This document shows, one piece after another, positions 8,950-19,551 of a stretch of 64,000 bases of DNA (positions within the stretch are counted from its first letter, which is position 1; every line of letters begins with the position of its first letter). This DNA comes from Candidatus Hermodarchaeota archaeon. Its GTDB lineage: Archaea > Asgardarchaeota > Hermodarchaeia > Hermodarchaeales > Hermodarchaeaceae. The DNA is taken from the NCBI GenBank assembly GCA_016839365.1, contig JAEOUH010000029.1, forward strand, positions 1-64,000. Reading direction: 5' to 3'. The notes beneath the pieces were generated by a model. That model saw only the letters and a list, made by a program, of their open reading frames with translations. It was not told the DNA's origin and searched no databases. A program made the position numbers and the translations under genes.

Positions 8950-10293
8950 CTACCATCGGCCCATTTCATCGATTATAACAGCGATGCGTTTCATGGCTTT
9001 GATGTAGTTGTCCACCGTTACACTCTCATTGGAAGAATGAACACGGGAATCATGATCGCCGATGCCGATGGAGATCATGGGCACAAAATCTTTGAAGAGG
9101 TAGAGCGGACCTGAGCCAGGACAAGTGGGGTGGATGCGGATAGGGTGCCCAAAGACGACCTGATTTGCCCTATCGACGATATCAACGAAGGGATGATCGA
9201 TAGGAGTTTTAGCTGCAGGGTAGCCATCGTGCCAAGCGATTTTGACATCTGTGAAATCATGGATGTCCAAATGATTTCGGAGTTTTCTGATGAGGTCAGA
9301 GGGGTGTTGGTTTTCAACGAGACGGAAGTCAATTTTTGCTGATGCTTTGGCTGGTAGTACCGTCATTGACCCCTTTTCTTGATAACCACTAGTGAGTCCA
9401 TCAATACTCAGGTGTGGTTGATAGTAGTAGGCTTCGCGTAATGCGTCGCCTTTATAGTTGTTAACAAAAGCGTCAATGCCATAGAACTTGCGTCGGGATA
9501 CTTCTTCAAGGTCAATCTTTGCTGCAAATCGTCGTTCTTTTTCGGTCACGGGGACGACATCATCATAGAACCCGTCGATTTGAATGCGTTCATTTTCGTC
9601 TTTTAACGAGCTCAAAGCCCAGACCAACCGAAAGGGAGCAGAGGGTAAGATGGCTGAATTACTAGAATGGGCATCATGGGAGAGCCGTTCAACTTCCAGT
9701 TGGACATAGAGGATGCCCTTCAATCCCAGCCAGGCTTCCTGAGTTCCATCAAAACCAGCACTGCCAAATTCCCAAATACCTCCATCCGCTCGAAGGAAAT
9801 CTGCATGCTTCTTGGTGAAATCTAAAAGATTTGGGCTACTAATCTCCTCTTCTCCTTCAATGACGAACTTTATGTTAACGGGTAATTCGACACCTGCTTC
9901 CTTGTAGGCACGAATGGCCCAAATCCGGGAAAGGGTGTCACCCTTGTTATCAGCGATACCTCGGGCGTAGAATCTGCCCTCGCGAATTTCGGGCTCGAAG
10001 GGAGGTGACACCCATAGGTCAAAGGGTTCAGCGGGTTGGACATCATAGTGATCGTAGAAGAGTAGCGTGCGTTTGGCACCAACATCGAGGTGTCCTGTCA
10101 CAACCGGAGCACCTGATGTTGAATGTAACTCCGATGGAATGCCTGCGTCTTCTAGCATTTGTTGGACAAGTTCAGCAGTCTCTTCGATGCCTTGACCCTT
10201 CGCAGCTACTGTAGGTATGCTGCATAATTTCTTCGCGGCATCAATAGCGTGGTCTGCGTTTTCATCGATTTTCTTTAAGACCGGGTCTACCAT
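8950..10293 (-). CDS. M20-family peptidase/deacylase (ArgE/DapE-like); start chosen at internal ATG (ORF extends to 10386)
   Basis: LLFYDHYDVQPAEP, ARGIADNKGD, FVIEGEEEISSPNL. Confidence 0.9.
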   Translation of the reverse strand: MVDPVLKKIDENADHAIDAAKKLCSIPTVAAKGQGIEETAELVQQMLEDAGIPSELHSTSGAPVVTGHLDVGAKRTLLFYDHYDVQPAEPFDLWVSPPFEPEIREGRFYARGIADNKGDTLSRIWAIRAYKEAGVELPVNIKFVIEGEEEISSPNLLDFTKKHADFLRADGGIWEFGSAGFDGTQEAWLGLKGILYVQLEVERLSHDAHSSNSAILPSAPFRLVWALSSLKDENERIQIDGFYDDVVPVTEKERRFAAKIDLEEVSRRKFYGIDAFVNNYKGDALREAYYYQPHLSIDGLTSGYQEKGSMTVLPAKASAKIDFRLVENQHPSDLIRKLRNHLDIHDFTDVKIAWHDGYPAAKTPIDHPFVDIVDRANQVVFGHPIRIHPTCPGSGPLYLFKDFVPMISIGIGDHDSRVHSSNESVTVDNYIKAMKRIAVIIDEMGRW

Positions 10294-10447
10294 GATCGCC
10301 AGCTCTTGACCCTTAAGGCGTGATTCTTTGACTTTAATGTTGTACCTTGTTCTGATACCAACACCTGATTTTGTTAGAGCAGCCACTAGACTTTTTTACC
10401 TGATAGCTTAACCGAGAAGCTCCACCACACCCAGTGAGAGGAGTTCT

Positions 10448-11758
10448 ATGCCGAAAAAAGTTGGAATCCGTCGAGAAGATAAAGCCTTCGAGCTTCGTAC
10501 TCCCATTGTCCCCTCCGACGTTCTGAAGCTAGCCAAGGAGCATGGATTTGAATTTGTGGTGGAACCATCAGAACAACGGGCTTTTTCCGAGGAGGCATAC
10601 AGGGAGGTGGGAGCCAGCGTAGGAGATCTTCATGGAACCGAACCTCAAGTCATCTTCGGGATTAAGGAAATCCCCAAAGAGGTTTTCGAACGTGAGAAGG
10701 TGTATTTGTTCTTTGCCCATGTAATCAAGGGTCAAAAGTATAATATGGCGATGCTAAAGCAAATCCTTGATGTGGGAGCTTCCCTCATCGATTATGAGTG
10801 TATCGTCGAAGTTGAAACTGGGCGTCGGCTTGTCTTCTTTGGAAACTGGGCGGGATATGCTGGAATGGCTGAAACGTTGCGAGGCCTTGGTGAACGGCTT
10901 AATGAACAAGGAGTCGCACCAAATCCGTTTGCAGATCTAAAGCCTACCTACCAATATAGCGGCATTGAAGAGCTTCAAACAGCGGTTAGTGCCATTGGTA
11001 AACGGATTCAAGCCGAAGGGTTTGCTTATGAACTAGCGCCCTTGGTGGTTGGTTTCATTGGATATGGGAATACCTCACGAGGTGCGCAAGCTATCTTCGA
11101 TTTACTTCCACACAAAACCGTTTCACCAGCAGAATTACCCCACCTTACATCCGATAACCATCTCTTATACAAGGTGGTCTTTCGAGAAGAAGACACGGTT
11201 CGCCCTAAGGATTCCAAAGCGACATTTGACCTGCAAGATTACTATGACCACGGAAAAGCCACATACCAATCTGCCTTTCCCCAATACCTCCCAAACATAT
11301 CCGTTTTGATGAACTGTATATACTGGTCAGATAAGTACCCCCGGATGGTTACCAAACAAGAACTGAAGAAGCTATGGAATCAAACTGGTGGAAAGCCGAG
11401 GCTTATCATCGTTGGTGACATTAGCTGTGATATCCATGGAGCTATCGAATTCACGGTGCAATGCACCAAACCAGACCATCCAACCTTTGTTTACCATCCC
11501 GATATGGATGAAGCGACTATGGGCATTTCTGGTGACGGAGTTGTTGTTATGGCAGTTGACAACCTTCCAACGGAACTACCCCGGGATGCGTCCACCTCCT
11601 TTAGTGAAACCCTTCAACGGTTCATCCCAGCGCTTGTTAATGCCGATTATAGTGTGCCCTTTGAACAGTTGGACTTGCCCCCAGAAGTGAAAAAAGCCGT
11701 TATCGTGTATCGGGGCACCCTTACTCCCGAATATGAATATCTCAAAAAGTATTTGTAG
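10448..11758 (+). CDS. Lysine-ketoglutarate reductase-like (AASS N-terminal, AlaDH/PNT-type) protein
   Basis: VGIRREDKAFELRTPIVPSDV, VYLFFAHVIKGQKYNMAMLKQIL, LIDYECIVE...VFFGNWAGYAGM resemble the LKR half of eukaryotic AASS. Confidence 0.75.
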   Translation: MPKKVGIRREDKAFELRTPIVPSDVLKLAKEHGFEFVVEPSEQRAFSEEAYREVGASVGDLHGTEPQVIFGIKEIPKEVFEREKVYLFFAHVIKGQKYNMAMLKQILDVGASLIDYECIVEVETGRRLVFFGNWAGYAGMAETLRGLGERLNEQGVAPNPFADLKPTYQYSGIEELQTAVSAIGKRIQAEGFAYELAPLVVGFIGYGNTSRGAQAIFDLLPHKTVSPAELPHLTSDNHLLYKVVFREEDTVRPKDSKATFDLQDYYDHGKATYQSAFPQYLPNISVLMNCIYWSDKYPRMVTKQELKKLWNQTGGKPRLIIVGDISCDIHGAIEFTVQCTKPDHPTFVYHPDMDEATMGISGDGVVVMAVDNLPTELPRDASTSFSETLQRFIPALVNADYSVPFEQLDLPPEVKKAVIVYRGTLTPEYEYLKKYL

Positions 11759-11795
11759 CAAAAAATAGGAAGCAGAAACAAGGAGGAATACTGGG

Positions 11796-13118
11796 ATGCA
11801 ACATGTTTTGGTACTCGGTGCCGGATTGGTCGCTCGCCCCTATGTCCAGTACATGCTCGATCATGACTACCAAGTTACTGTTGCTAGTCGAACTGTCAGT
11901 AAGGCGATGAATCTCATCGGTGACCACCCTAACGGGGAGGCGCGAGCCTTCGATATTAGTCGGCAATCCAAAGACCTGAAGGAACTGGTAAAACCAGTTG
12001 ACTTAGTCGTTTCCCTTCTTCCGTACACCTTCCATGTGCAGGTGGCCCGAGAATGTCTCCGGTACAAAGTGAACATGGTGACTACCTCTTATGTGTCAGA
12101 TGAGATGCGGACCCTTGATTCACAGGCTAAACGCGCTGGCATTATCATCCTCAACGAGTGCGGAGTTGATCCTGGTCAAGACCATATGTCCGCCATGAAG
12201 ATCATCCACCAAGCCCAAGCTGAAGGCGGGAAAATTCTCGAATTTACGAGTTTCACAGGCGGTTTACCAGCACCAGAAGCAAATACCAATCCCTTTGGGT
12301 ATAAGCTCTCCTGGAGCCCCCGAGGCGTATTACTTGCTGGGCGCAACTCAGCATTATTCCAAAAAGATGGACAACATATCCAAATTCCAAGTGAGGAATT
12401 ATTCAATAGCTGTCACGTTGAGTATGTACCAGAACTCGGCGATTTTGAAGGCTATCCCAATCGGGATTCCTTACAGTACATTGACATCTATGGACTCCAA
12501 GGTATCCAAACCATGCTACGTGGAACACTCAGGTATCCTGGATGGTGTAAAACCATGTACAACATCGGGCAACTTGGTCTCCTTGAACTCGAAGAAGAAA
12601 CCCTCTACGACATGACCTACGCACGCTTCTTACGCAAGTATCTAGGACTCCCAGCTAGCTCAGACCTCAAAGCCGAGGTTGCTGAACGGTTAGGTCTCCC
12701 AGAAGATGATGAGGTGATTGAGCGTTATGAATGGTTGGGATTGTTTAGCAACCAATACATTCCACTAGATCAAGGTGCGCCCATCGATGTTCTTGTTTCA
12801 CTTTTTCAAGAGAAACTACAGTATGCTCCCAGAGAGCGGGATATGATTGTAATGCAACACCAGTTCACCATTGAGCACACAGATCATTCACGTGAACACA
12901 TTCGATCCACACTTATCGATTATGGCATCCCGAACGGGGATTCATCAATGAGCCGCACTGTTGCACTTCCTGCCGCGATTGCCTCACATCTGATTCTAAC
13001 GGGCAACCTAGAACTGAAGGGTGTCCAAATCCCCATTCTTCCAGAACTCTATGAGCCGATTCTCAGTGAATTGGAAACTCTGGACATTCGATTCAGGGAA
13101 GAATTCACAAAAACCTAA
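11796..13118 (+). CDS. Saccharopine dehydrogenase-like protein
   Basis: VLVLGAGLVARPYVQYML Rossmann motif; ILNECGVDPGQDHMSAMKII; GGLPAPEANTNPFGYKLSWSPRG. Confidence 0.85.
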   Translation: MQHVLVLGAGLVARPYVQYMLDHDYQVTVASRTVSKAMNLIGDHPNGEARAFDISRQSKDLKELVKPVDLVVSLLPYTFHVQVARECLRYKVNMVTTSYVSDEMRTLDSQAKRAGIIILNECGVDPGQDHMSAMKIIHQAQAEGGKILEFTSFTGGLPAPEANTNPFGYKLSWSPRGVLLAGRNSALFQKDGQHIQIPSEELFNSCHVEYVPELGDFEGYPNRDSLQYIDIYGLQGIQTMLRGTLRYPGWCKTMYNIGQLGLLELEEETLYDMTYARFLRKYLGLPASSDLKAEVAERLGLPEDDEVIERYEWLGLFSNQYIPLDQGAPIDVLVSLFQEKLQYAPRERDMIVMQHQFTIEHTDHSREHIRSTLIDYGIPNGDSSMSRTVALPAAIASHLILTGNLELKGVQIPILPELYEPILSELETLDIRFREEFTKT

Positions 13119-13197
13119 TGCCCTCCTAATGGCTTCAAGAACCTTTTAGTAGCCTCCAGCACCTTGCTAGATAATGGGAAATATGAGGTGCTTTTGA

Positions 13198-14169
13198 ATG
13201 GAACGAAAGACCTACTACATCGTCATCCTTGTTATGATTCTAGTAATTTCTCTCGATATAATCTGGGCGATTTTAAACTATGTTCTACCAGTGATATTTT
13301 TCGGATGGATTGAAATCAGTCCTGTCATTCCAGGGAGCGCTGTGACGGACTGGTTGATTCTTTTTTATCTGCTTCCAGTGTTAGCCATCCCCTTCTATTT
13401 GTGGATGGCGGTGGTTACTCCTCGATGGCTTGTATTACCCCTAAATCGAATTCTTAATCCTGGTAGTGAGACGTATTATTATGGTGTACCGACAACCAAG
13501 CCAAAACCACTCTATAGTGTGTTTCGTAGAGCAGTTTTCGCACTACTGCTATCTTTTGGTTTATCACTCGCCGTAGCAACCTATATCGGACCCCTATTCA
13601 TAATATGGAATCCTAGCCTTCCTTTAGCCGTCAACACGTGGAACACAGCCGCAGTAATTTTCCCGATTGCTTTTATCGCCCTGGGAGTTATTTTGCCTTC
13701 TTCATGGTTGATTGATGATACTAAGATACTTTTTCATAGTCAACCACCTAGTGGCTCCCAGGAACTCTTCAGCGCAGGACGTGTTCTAACTTATCTATTG
13801 GCAGGTTATGCAGGAATATCAGTCCTCATTTTCTATGGATACATTATCATTTACATTGGAATAATCTATGCTACTACTATCGTCACTCCACCATGGCCTT
13901 GGGTACCACCATGGTTTGTTGTGTTGATTACCTTACTGAATCCCTTCATCTTCATCTACATGCCACTGCTTATGCTCTTAGCATATGACCGATATCTTCC
14001 GAGCCTAATGAGACGTCTCAGGGCCTACATGGATTCAAGAGGAACACAACAGCTCTCAACAATGTGTGTGGTAGATGTTGATATTACCGAATTCCTCGGA
14101 GTCGAGAAAGTGAAAGAAGGTTTGGAAAGAGCCACTTCGAAAGTGCCCGAAGAAGACGAGTTTACGTAG
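13198..14169 (+). CDS. Polytopic membrane protein, hypothetical
   Basis: 323-aa ORF with at least six hydrophobic segments. Confidence 0.6.
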   Translation: MERKTYYIVILVMILVISLDIIWAILNYVLPVIFFGWIEISPVIPGSAVTDWLILFYLLPVLAIPFYLWMAVVTPRWLVLPLNRILNPGSETYYYGVPTTKPKPLYSVFRRAVFALLLSFGLSLAVATYIGPLFIIWNPSLPLAVNTWNTAAVIFPIAFIALGVILPSSWLIDDTKILFHSQPPSGSQELFSAGRVLTYLLAGYAGISVLIFYGYIIIYIGIIYATTIVTPPWPWVPPWFVVLITLLNPFIFIYMPLLMLLAYDRYLPSLMRRLRAYMDSRGTQQLSTMCVVDVDITEFLGVEKVKEGLERATSKVPEEDEFT

Positions 14170-14222
14170 ATATTCTTCAGCGTCCGGCAGAGCAATAGGT
14201 ATCCTCACCGTTACTATCGCTT

Positions 14223-14816
14223 ATGGATTCCGTTCGCCTTTCCCAACAGATGAAATTCATTGCCGAAATTGATAAACTGAAAAAAGTGGTCCGCGAATCA
14301 TGGCTAGTTGATGCGACCCGAAAAGAAACCGATGCTGAGCACTCCTGGCACATCATGGTGATGGCCCTCTTACTCAGTGAGTATTCAAACCAAGCCAACA
14401 TCGATGTGTTCAAGGTCATGAAGATGTTACTCATCCATGATGTCGTGGAAATCGATGCTGGAGATACTTTCATCTATGATAAAGAGCATGTCAAAGACCA
14501 AAAAGATCGTGAGCGCAAAGCAGCCCATCGGATCTTCGGGTTGCTCCCACCAGACCAGCGTTCTGAGTTCACGGCGTTGTGGGAAGAATATGAAGCCCTA
14601 AAAACGCCCGAAGCCAATTACGCACGAGCCATCGACTCCATGCAACCATTATTACTCGCCTACCTTAATGGGGGATGCTCATGGCGGATACACAGCATCA
14701 TCAAATCCCAGGTTATTGCCACCAAGAAACACATGGGCAACGGATCCAGCTCCCTTTGGGAATATACCCAAGACCTCCTGGATGATGCTGTGAAGAAAGG
14801 CATACTCAAAGAGTAA
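14223..14816 (+). CDS. HD-domain phosphohydrolase (YfbR/HDDC2-like)
   Basis: DAEHSWHIMVMALLLSEY...LLIHDVVEIDAGDT. Confidence 0.85.
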   Translation: MDSVRLSQQMKFIAEIDKLKKVVRESWLVDATRKETDAEHSWHIMVMALLLSEYSNQANIDVFKVMKMLLIHDVVEIDAGDTFIYDKEHVKDQKDRERKAAHRIFGLLPPDQRSEFTALWEEYEALKTPEANYARAIDSMQPLLLAYLNGGCSWRIHSIIKSQVIATKKHMGNGSSSLWEYTQDLLDDAVKKGILKE

Positions 14817-14893
14817 GCCAACGGATACATCCAAGGTTTCAACGTTTTTTAGCATCCGAAACATTCAAACAAACCAAAAGCCACGCCCTACCC

Positions 14894-15847
14894 ATGAAGC
14901 TCGGAGATATCTACCATCTGATAGTCGAAATGGGGATAAAGGCTGATCCCCGTGGCGAAAAGAAAGTCCAAAAAGTACTTGAGCACTCCAAAAAGAAACT
15001 CGATAAACTCGAAGGCAAGAAGAAGGAACTAGCGGACAAAGATGCTACCTGGAACCCCTATACAGATTGTCGGTTACTCTATGGCGACCCAGACCGAGAA
15101 ATCAAAAGCATCCTCGCAGGAATTGACATTACCCCTGGTGAAGTTGTTCTAGCGGACCGACTTGGAGAGAAAGGGAAGAAAATCGATTTGATCCTAGCCC
15201 ATCACCCGCATGGCATCGGTACGTCACATCTCGATTTCGTAATGCAATTGCAACCTGAACATTGGGCAAAAGTTGGTGTCCCTATTGCTCAGGCCGAATC
15301 AGCTATGACAAAGCGCCTGAAAGAGGTTCACTGGGCAACTAAGGTCCGGAACCATACTCAAACCATTGATGCAGCCCGGCTGCTAGACATGCCCTTCATG
15401 TGTGCACACACCCCAGCCGATTCGCTGGGATACCAATACTTGACGAAATATCTCAAGGACAAGGATCCCATGACACTTGGAGATCTCGTCGACACACTCC
15501 TTCAAATTCCAGAATACCAAGAAGCGGAGAAAGTCGGAGCTGGGCCTGAAATCTTTGTGGGTAACCCTGAAGGGAGTGTCGGTGAAAAGTTTGTCTTCTT
15601 TACAGGTGGAACAAGCCCGGGACCCGAATCGATCCCCAAATTGGCAAGGGCGGGTGTCAGTACCATAATTACAATGCACTGGACCGATGAGCTCAAGAAG
15701 GAAACCGAAAAGGAAGGGATTTACGTCGTAATTGCAGGACATTCCAGTTCTGACTCAATTGGTATGAACCTGATTCTTGACGATTTGGAGAAGAAGGGCG
15801 TCAAACCTTATGCTTGCTCTGGATTCTTTCGATATAAGCGAGCCTAA
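14894..15847 (+). CDS. NIF3-like metal-binding protein
   Basis: IDLILAHHPHGIG, AHTPADSLGYQYL, FTGGTSPGPESIPKLARAGVSTIITMHWTDE, VVIAGHSSSDSIGMN. Confidence 0.7.
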   Translation: MKLGDIYHLIVEMGIKADPRGEKKVQKVLEHSKKKLDKLEGKKKELADKDATWNPYTDCRLLYGDPDREIKSILAGIDITPGEVVLADRLGEKGKKIDLILAHHPHGIGTSHLDFVMQLQPEHWAKVGVPIAQAESAMTKRLKEVHWATKVRNHTQTIDAARLLDMPFMCAHTPADSLGYQYLTKYLKDKDPMTLGDLVDTLLQIPEYQEAEKVGAGPEIFVGNPEGSVGEKFVFFTGGTSPGPESIPKLARAGVSTIITMHWTDELKKETEKEGIYVVIAGHSSSDSIGMNLILDDLEKKGVKPYACSGFFRYKRA

Positions 15848-15924
15848 CCAGAATTTAAGCCTTGAAAGAAAGGAAGGAGCCGGTGAACAAGCTGTCCAAC
15901 CGGCATGAATTCACTCGATTCCAG

Positions 15925-17157
15925 TTACTTTTCTTCGTCGATGGTTTCTAGTTCTTTCCCTTTGGTTTCATAGGGCTTGGTGAGGAATGACAGCAGTGGG
16001 AAGACCATGAACAAGCCAGCTATCACCCAGAAAACAAGCCAATTACCTGGGAAGAATAACAACAGTAGTGCAGCGATAAGTGGAGCCAGAATATAGCCGA
16101 GTCGGGATGCTGAAACGGCAATACCGATACTTGAAGACCGTACTTTCGTTGGGAATATCTCAGTAACGTAGGTATAAATCCAAGCTAGGACCATGGCCAT
16201 GAAGAAGTAGACACCCCAGAAGAAAGCAGGCATAAAGGTGATACCGAGCCCCACGAAGCAAACAATAGCCCCAATAGTTCCAAGGACAAGTGTGAAGTTT
16301 CGTCCCACTTTTTCAAGTAAGATGCCAGAGATTAGTGCACTGATTGGTAACATGAGTCCACCAATGGTGAGGATAGTCCTCCATTGGGTTGGGTCTGGTA
16401 ACACGGCTGTGAAGAAGACACCGGACCAGGTCGTTCCAAGTTTGAAGGAAATAGTCCACATTAGATAAACTAATGATGCAATACCAACATAGAGGAGGTC
16501 TCTGCGGCCCAGTGACCGAAGGGCTTCTATGACACCGAGTCGCTTCTCGCGTTTTTCATGCGCCTCTTTCCATCGGTAAGTTTCTTGCATAAAGATCCAG
16601 AAGACCAGTAGGATTAGGCCAAAAATACCCATTACACTGTATCCCCATCGCCATCCAAGTGCATCCATGAGCAGGGTGCCAAGGAGTGCATAAAGGGGAA
16701 TGACGCTGATGAGAAAGGCGATGCTGTTGTAGAGTCCACGGCGCTTTGCAGGGGCTTCTTCGGTGATTGGCACTTCCCAAAGGTTCGAGGTTGTGCCCAT
16801 GATTGCTATGCTATAGAGCAATATGAAGAGGAAGAAGTTGATCGGGGTCGCGATTGAGGGCACGAATAAGATGAGTAGCGAGGGAAGGCCCATGACGAGA
16901 ATGAGCGCGAGTATTCCGATTTTTCGTCCGAAAGAGTCAGCGAACCAGCCAATGAAGAATACTAGAAAGACGATGACGCCAAAGGCGCTTTGCCAAAAGC
17001 CAAAGAGCCATGGCGTTGCAGCTAAACCAGCTTCTGCCAATATGAACGGGGCAGCGTAACTTTCGATGAGTGAGACCCAGACATCTAACTGGCCCACAAG
17101 ACCCATGAAGAGGACGAGAAAGAACATGTATTTGCCAGAACGTTTCATTTCTGCCAT
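15925..17157 (-). CDS. Major facilitator superfamily transporter
   Basis: 12-TM pattern; GWFADSFGRKIGIL, YVTEIFPTKVRSSSIGIAVSASRLG. Confidence 0.9.
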   Translation of the reverse strand: MAEMKRSGKYMFFLVLFMGLVGQLDVWVSLIESYAAPFILAEAGLAATPWLFGFWQSAFGVIVFLVFFIGWFADSFGRKIGILALILVMGLPSLLILFVPSIATPINFFLFILLYSIAIMGTTSNLWEVPITEEAPAKRRGLYNSIAFLISVIPLYALLGTLLMDALGWRWGYSVMGIFGLILLVFWIFMQETYRWKEAHEKREKRLGVIEALRSLGRRDLLYVGIASLVYLMWTISFKLGTTWSGVFFTAVLPDPTQWRTILTIGGLMLPISALISGILLEKVGRNFTLVLGTIGAIVCFVGLGITFMPAFFWGVYFFMAMVLAWIYTYVTEIFPTKVRSSSIGIAVSASRLGYILAPLIAALLLLFFPGNWLVFWVIAGLFMVFPLLSFLTKPYETKGKELETIDEEK

Positions 17158-17370
17158 TTTTGGTGCCTCGTAAACCCCTTCTAAGCGTGGTCTTGTTATT
17201 TAAACACACTATGTGACAGTCTTTTCCACTGGTTTTACGAAAGATACCTAAAAACACCCAAGGTGTTCTGTTTTTTGAACAGTGGTCGGTTGGCTGTTCA
17301 AACCCTTAGGATATTATGTTAGGCTTGACCAATATGGAGTATACAGATTTTGCAACCGAAGTGGTTAACT

Positions 17371-17853
17371 ATGCAAAGGAAAAGTAAGCTCATTGTCACA
17401 GTTGTTTTGGTTGCAGTTGTTACCACGAGCATTCTTGCCGTAGGTTTGATATCTTATATGAATCAGCCCAGCCTCATCCTGACCGGTACCCTTTACTTTA
17501 ATGATTCAGGGGATCACCATGGCGGTTTTGAAATGGCTATGCAATGGAATATCACGTTATTCCTCAAGGAGGATTTGGGACGACTCATTGTCACACCAGA
17601 ACCTGGTTACATGTGTAATGATGTATTGCTAAAGTGGAGTTATAGCATCGTCGGATTCCAAATGTCGGAGCAGAATATTGTCATGGCAATCGATGGTCAT
17701 TCGGTCGTCTTAGAATTTGTCGAAAATGAGACGATATGGAATAGATATCATAACCATTACATCAGTGCAACACCTGATCTATCCCCAACCATTTTCCCTG
17801 GATTCCTGAGCCATTACTATGTCGAATTGCGTCTAGCTCAGATTCCTCTATAG
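17371..17853 (+). CDS. Secreted/membrane-anchored hypothetical protein
   Basis: N-terminal hydrophobic segment LIVTVVLVAVVTTSILAVGLI; ORF begins at 17350, ATG at 17371. Confidence 0.5.
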   Translation: MQRKSKLIVTVVLVAVVTTSILAVGLISYMNQPSLILTGTLYFNDSGDHHGGFEMAMQWNITLFLKEDLGRLIVTPEPGYMCNDVLLKWSYSIVGFQMSEQNIVMAIDGHSVVLEFVENETIWNRYHNHYISATPDLSPTIFPGFLSHYYVELRLAQIPL

Positions 17854-18049
17854 GAACCGGAGTAGCTGTGATGTGACTCGGAATATTAGGTTCCTATATC
17901 AGCAAGTAGAAACATCCGCGAAACCCAAGATTAGCTAAGCCACTCGTGTATTAGGAAATCATCCATTAAGGCATCAAAAGAAATTCCAATAGGTGTTATC
18001 ACTATCTAAGTAGATTACGTGTGGTGCGGAATTTTGAGAGGAGTATCCT

Positions 18050-18550
18050 CTATAATTTAGATCCACAACGCCAGCAAAATCGATCGTCGCCAACGATTTC
18101 GGCACTACAGCTGGGACACCGGGTCACTACGCGTACGGTCGAACGTCCCATAGGTGGCACCGTTGTAGGTATATAACCCGTATATTCTGATGGTGTTGGG
18201 ACAAGTGCGCCGGCAATGAGTACGAGAAGTCCTGGAACAAAGCCGATTGAGAACACTAAGGCGAGAATCCCGGAAACAATTAATCCAGTCTTATGCTGAG
18301 CAGGGAAGTGTCGCCAATTGAGCCAGAGTACTCCAAAGATCAGCCCGATTACCCCGAAGATTCCGAAGAGAAGAAGCGGGATTAACATGATCCACATGGG
18401 AGTATACATCATGAAGTAGGGGTCGTACATCAACGGCCAAAGTATGAAGCTGAATGCCACAACACCAAGGACAATGAAGATCATACTGAAAACAATTTGA
18501 AGGATTCCTGCAACAAGAGTTAATGTTGAAGCAGTTTGTGCATCAGCCAT
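18050..18550 (-). CDS. Membrane protein with C-terminal zinc ribbon
   Basis: TM segments followed by CPSCSAEIVGDDRFCWRCGSKL. Confidence 0.75.
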   Translation of the reverse strand: MADAQTASTLTLVAGILQIVFSMIFIVLGVVAFSFILWPLMYDPYFMMYTPMWIMLIPLLLFGIFGVIGLIFGVLWLNWRHFPAQHKTGLIVSGILALVFSIGFVPGLLVLIAGALVPTPSEYTGYIPTTVPPMGRSTVRVVTRCPSCSAEIVGDDRFCWRCGSKL

Positions 18551-18626
18551 TCACATAACATCTCCAATGAAGAGAAACTATTGAGTTCTACTAAATACGT
18601 CCTTTTTAGTTATTGGAATGGGACAC

Positions 18627-19508
18627 TCATTTTTGTAGACTAAGAAAGGGTCGCCGTTTCTCAAACAGCACTAGCGAACTAGCAAATGTGCCCCTTTTCA
18701 ATCCGGGAATCTCCCCACCCGCTTGAAATGGTGGGGAATGAAAACACAGCATGCCCTCAGCCTGCTCCTCCTTTGCTACTTGAAGCTGATGCGAGAGTGC
18801 TGAATAGAATGAAGGGACATCTAATGCGTAAATCGTTGAAGCCCACATTGGCGCATCGTGGAAGATCTGACTATAACCGAAGGCCAACGCCCCTCCTTGA
18901 CCCGTTTCTTCGGTTCTCCAGAACCGAAACTTGTTGCTCAATGACGAGAAGAGCTCCCTGGTTAAATCGAACGCATGCCAATAGTAGACAACAATACCAT
19001 CAGTAGTTAGATCTGGATTAGCATTAAGAAAGTCGTAGGCTTCATCCGAGTTGCACGCTCGAATGGGAACAGAGTCGTCCTTCCATCGTATTCCCCGATA
19101 GTTCCCCTTCCAAAAAAGTTTCATTTGTAGGACTTGGTGCATTCCAATCTGGGTTGCGATTTGGCGGGTAGCCTCGTTTTCAATGGCAGTAGTGAGTCGT
19201 ACTCGATTGAGATTTCGTGCCTCAGCTTCAGCCAACAGGTGCTGCGTCATTGCCCAAGCGAAGCCCCTCTTTCGGTACCGGAAATGAACACGCATATGCT
19301 CTAGCCAGCCAGTCTTTCCCCCATCGATGACATTGAGGTTCGCAAAGGCGACAATACGACCCTTGTATTCGATAACATAAAGGAAAGAATTCGGATTTGC
19401 TATAAGTTCATCTAGTTCGTAGGGGAGTTGATCATAGCCTCCCCACGTACGCCTAGAAATTTCTAAGATGGCGGGGATATCTGATAATTGGTACTCACGG
19501 ATGTCCAT
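18627..19508 (-). CDS. GNAT-family N-acetyltransferase
   Basis: MDIREYQLSDIPAILEI...GWLEHMRVHFRYRKRGFAWAMTQHLLAEAEARNLNRVRLTT. Confidence 0.85.
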   Translation of the reverse strand: MDIREYQLSDIPAILEISRRTWGGYDQLPYELDELIANPNSFLYVIEYKGRIVAFANLNVIDGGKTGWLEHMRVHFRYRKRGFAWAMTQHLLAEAEARNLNRVRLTTAIENEATRQIATQIGMHQVLQMKLFWKGNYRGIRWKDDSVPIRACNSDEAYDFLNANPDLTTDGIVVYYWHAFDLTRELFSSLSNKFRFWRTEETGQGGALAFGYSQIFHDAPMWASTIYALDVPSFYSALSHQLQVAKEEQAEGMLCFHSPPFQAGGEIPGLKRGTFASSLVLFEKRRPFLSLQK

Positions 19509-19551
19509 CGTCGTTCTGACCGACCCTGACGATATTTCTTCAACCTAACCA

